Shown: positions 34,635 through 36,147 of the stretch, in pieces | Layout of the letters: each line of letters opens with the position of its first letter | Numbering within the stretch: the stretch's first letter is position 1 | Assembly: GCF_006438825.1 (NCBI RefSeq) | Contig: NZ_RCZP01000046.1 | Location: 1-36,147 of the forward strand | DNA: 36,147 nt | From: Muricoccus nepalensis | GTDB lineage: Bacteria > Pseudomonadota > Alphaproteobacteria > Acetobacterales > Acetobacteraceae | Direction of reading: 5' to 3' | Notes under the pieces: model-generated | Seen by the model: only the letters and a program-made list of their open reading frames with translations | Databases searched by the model: none | What the model was told of the DNA's origin: nothing | Translations under genes and position numbers: made by a program

Positions 34635-35159
34635 ATGGAGTGCACGCCGTCTGAGCCCGATCGGCCTGGTGACATCGAAGTCGGGCAGATGGGTCCTGAT
34701 CTACTCTACTGGTCCACCAAAGAGGCTGTTCGACAAGCAGAGGCCAAAATCAAATCCCAGTCCGAAGCTCTTGCAGGCATCATGACGCGGGCAACCACTC
34801 TGCTTGGGTGGACGGTTACAGCATCGTTGGCGTTGGCAGCAGCCCTCGTGACTGAGAAGGAAGTCGTTGCAGTTGTGCTGACCGCTGCTTGTACGGTGTC
34901 CTCGGCGGTATGCGCTATCGCTGTAATCTGGCCACGGCAATGGGGCACAGCTTCTTGGGAAATCGAGTGGTTTCTTGAGCCGCCGTACGACACCGAGTTG
35001 CAGTTTCTGGATGCAATGGCGAGAGGCGCAGCCGAAAGGATTAGGGAGGACCAGGAAGGGATTGAGCAATGCGCGCACTTGTTGCGTCTTGCTTACCTTT
35101 TCCTGGTCCTTGCCCCTATTGTCGGAGCGGTCGCGATTTTTAGCTCTAACCGCGCTTAA
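34635..35159 (+). CDS. Three-helix membrane protein
   Basis: A 174-residue protein with membrane helices at about 54-71 (LLGWTVTASLALAAALV), 77-98 (AVVLTAACTVSSAVCAIAVIW) and 148-170 (LLRLAYLFLVLAPIVGAVAIF). An amphipathic helix precedes the first, and the loop between helices 2 and 3 is cytoplasmic and charged (WEIEWFLEPPYDTELQFLDAM...IREDQEGIEQCAH). This layout resembles SLATT-like and other small effector membrane proteins of defence systems, but no partner gene lies next to it. It could also be a simple cargo membrane protein. It is in the recombinase operon. Confidence 0.55.
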   Translation: MECTPSEPDRPGDIEVGQMGPDLLYWSTKEAVRQAEAKIKSQSEALAGIMTRATTLLGWTVTASLALAAALVTEKEVVAVVLTAACTVSSAVCAIAVIWPRQWGTASWEIEWFLEPPYDTELQFLDAMARGAAERIREDQEGIEQCAHLLRLAYLFLVLAPIVGAVAIFSSNRA

Positions 35160-35319
35160 TGGGCTGGCTCGTGCCCTTCACTCCGGTAGTGGGCGGCACG
35201 GGCGCTGACTTCTGCGGCGGGGGAGCCTTCGACGCGCCTACTCCGCTGCCATGATCGCTCTTGTGGCTTACGGTTGGCACCTTCGGCGCAGAAGGGGGTG
35301 GGGGCGGGGCTTTAGCCAT
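35146..35319 (-). CDS. Small proline-rich basic protein
   Basis: A 57-residue protein from the ATG at 35319, with GGAG and AAGAG upstream. It is disordered: AKAPPPPPSAPKVPTVSHKSD and KAPPPQKSAPVPPTTG, Lys/Pro-rich. It resembles in style the small protein at 20464 (MAPPKAPKMPT). Its 3' end overlaps the membrane protein gene on the other strand by 14 bases. Function unknown. Confidence 0.4.
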   Translation of the reverse strand: MAKAPPPPPSAPKVPTVSHKSDHGSGVGASKAPPPQKSAPVPPTTGVKGTSQPIKRG

Positions 35320-35747
35320 CAGCTCTTTTCTCCGACCAATTAGAGGCCTGCTGCAGAGCATAAGAAATCTCAATCAGCAACACAGGCCTTGTTTCGCAGC
35401 CGTGCTCCTGAGACAGACGGTGCTTCGGGACGGCGACTTGGCTCAGCTCAAGGCGGCTGTCGCGCGCCCTGCCGGCCTTCTACTCTCCAGAGCGCGACGT
35501 GCAACCATGTCTCGAGGGGTCCGGCGGGCGCTGACGGGGCAGGTCTGATGACCACTTGCTTGGTCGAAAATTTTTACATCGCTCTCGCAACGCATCGTGG
35601 ACTGCCGCGCATCTCATTGCTAATTCATACTTATTTTGGAAGGCACGTAAATTGCGAGACCTGGTTTAGTTGAATGGTTCTCTGAGGTGTGGAACAGCGA
35701 GGGCATCCGCCTCGCCGTTGATGCCTTCCGTAAAGGACGAAGACGAA
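35320..35747. other. Intergenic region upstream of the junction PEP-CTERM gene
   Basis: This 428-base stretch has no convincing gene. Its last 180 bases are AT-rich (for example TTCATACTTATTTTGGAAGG at 35625-35644) and probably hold the promoter for the PEP-CTERM gene. An attachment site for the recombinase would be plausible here or at 33320-33437; I see no clear core. Confidence 0.4.
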
Positions 35748-36147
35748 GTGGCCGATCCAACGATTTGCGCCAGCAAGTCAACCAAGTCGATCCTGAGGAT
35801 CATAAAGGTTGCGGTGCTTGCCCTTGGTCTCTCGTTGCCTAGTGCCGTACGATCGGCCCACGCCGCGCCAACGCTGGATCAAGTGAATGCGGTTCCTCCC
35901 TCCAGCGCTAGCCTGTACGTAGGCGAAGATCCCTCCTGGCGCATGGTCTACTACCCGGTGCAGACGCTCACCGTAGGTACTGCGGGGTTGCTCACGAGCG
36001 TAGAACTTGATGTTCAGCGCCTGTCTGGCATGGGTACGCTCACCGTGAGTCTCTTCCCCGTTGTGCAAGAGTACAATCCGCCTGTGTTCGGATCACTGCT
36101 GGCGGCTATCGTAGTTGCTGGAGAAGCAGTCTCGACGTCGATGAGCA
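35748..36147 (+). CDS. PEP-CTERM surface protein, 5' part (continues at base 1)
   Basis: This is the N-terminal part of the PEP-CTERM gene that continues through the circular junction to 612. I chose the GTG at 35748 because an AAAGGA sequence lies about 10 bases upstream; an in-frame ATG at 35721 would add nine residues. The N-terminus is a clear Sec signal peptide: a lysine/arginine-rich start, a hydrophobic core (VAVLALGLSL) and a likely cleavage site after AHA. Together with the C-terminal sorting signal this is a standard secreted exosortase substrate. Its function beyond surface location is unknown. Confidence 0.8.
   Translation, partial: MADPTICASKSTKSILRIIKVAVLALGLSLPSAVRSAHAAPTLDQVNAVPPSSASLYVGEDPSWRMVYYPVQTLTVGTAGLLTSVELDVQRLSGMGTLTVSLFPVVQEYNPPVFGSLLAAIVVAGEAVSTSMS
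35850..36147. repeat. Terminal direct repeat, right copy (circular overlap)
   Basis: This is the right-hand copy of bases 1-298. It carries the middle of the junction-spanning PEP-CTERM gene and should be collapsed onto the left copy when the molecule is circularised. A terminally redundant linear phage genome is the alternative reading, but the plasmid-type gene content favours a closed circle. Confidence 0.95.

Noticed and set aside
35420-35560. Weak similarity to 680-800 flanking the junction PEP-CTERM gene
   Set aside because: The match (CTACT-CTCC region) needs several gaps and is too short to call a flanking repeat.
1-36147. CRISPR arrays, tRNA or rRNA genes, insertion sequences
   Set aside because: No regularly spaced repeats, no cloverleaf-like segments, no transposase gene or IS ends were seen.

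Overview
The window is one complete circular replicon read slightly past its own start. Bases 1-298 are repeated exactly at 35850-36147, so the unit length is 35,849 bp and one gene (a PEP-CTERM protein) runs across the junction. High GC content, PEP-CTERM sorting signals of the VPEPASLALFGAGLLGLAA type, and the style of the small phage and plasmid proteins suggest an alphaproteobacterium, most likely an Acetobacteraceae (Roseomonas-like) host. That taxonomic call is inference.

Layout. (a) 35.7 kb through the junction to 0.6 kb: PEP-CTERM surface protein. (b) 1.2-3.1 kb: a GNAT-like protein, then a leftward XRE regulator, a small protein and an orphan HigA-like antitoxin. (c) 3.2-6.7 kb: a tightly coupled rightward operon of nine small proteins, four with twin-arginine-type signal peptides and two with a shared body domain. 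(d) 6.9-9.4 kb: a Cys/His protein, a likely ADP-ribosyltransferase-fold protein, a KfrA-like coiled-coil DNA-binding protein and a HigB/HigA-type toxin-antitoxin pair with a probable leaderless promoter. (e) 10.1-15.7 kb: a mobilisation region. Leftward traK/traL/traM-like genes are divergent from a ribbon-helix-helix protein and a MobF/TraA-type relaxase-helicase, with a repeat-rich candidate oriT between them. (f) 16.1-16.7 kb: second PEP-CTERM protein.

(g) 25.7 down to 16.7 kb: a leftward phage tail module. It has several small proteins, a tail chaperone pair with a perfect -1 frameshift site (A AAA AAT), an HK97-gp10-like protein, a tape measure protein and a 1180-residue tail fibre or depolymerase. 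I recognise no terminase, portal, capsid or lysis gene. (h) 32.0 down to 26.1 kb: a leftward replication operon around a 1191-residue primase-helicase (AEP-type primase plus DinG/XPD-like helicase with four cysteines). A REPIN-like palindrome lies inside its coding sequence. (i) 32.1-35.4 kb: two HTH regulators, a zinc-ribbon protein, a tyrosine recombinase, a three-helix membrane protein and a proline-rich peptide.

Together this looks like a mobilisable plasmid or phage-plasmid hybrid. It can prime its own replication, be mobilised by a helper (no type IV secretion genes or coupling protein are seen), stabilise itself by toxin-antitoxin, and possibly integrate. It also carries a tail-only gene set and surface-protein cargo that would depend on a host exosortase.
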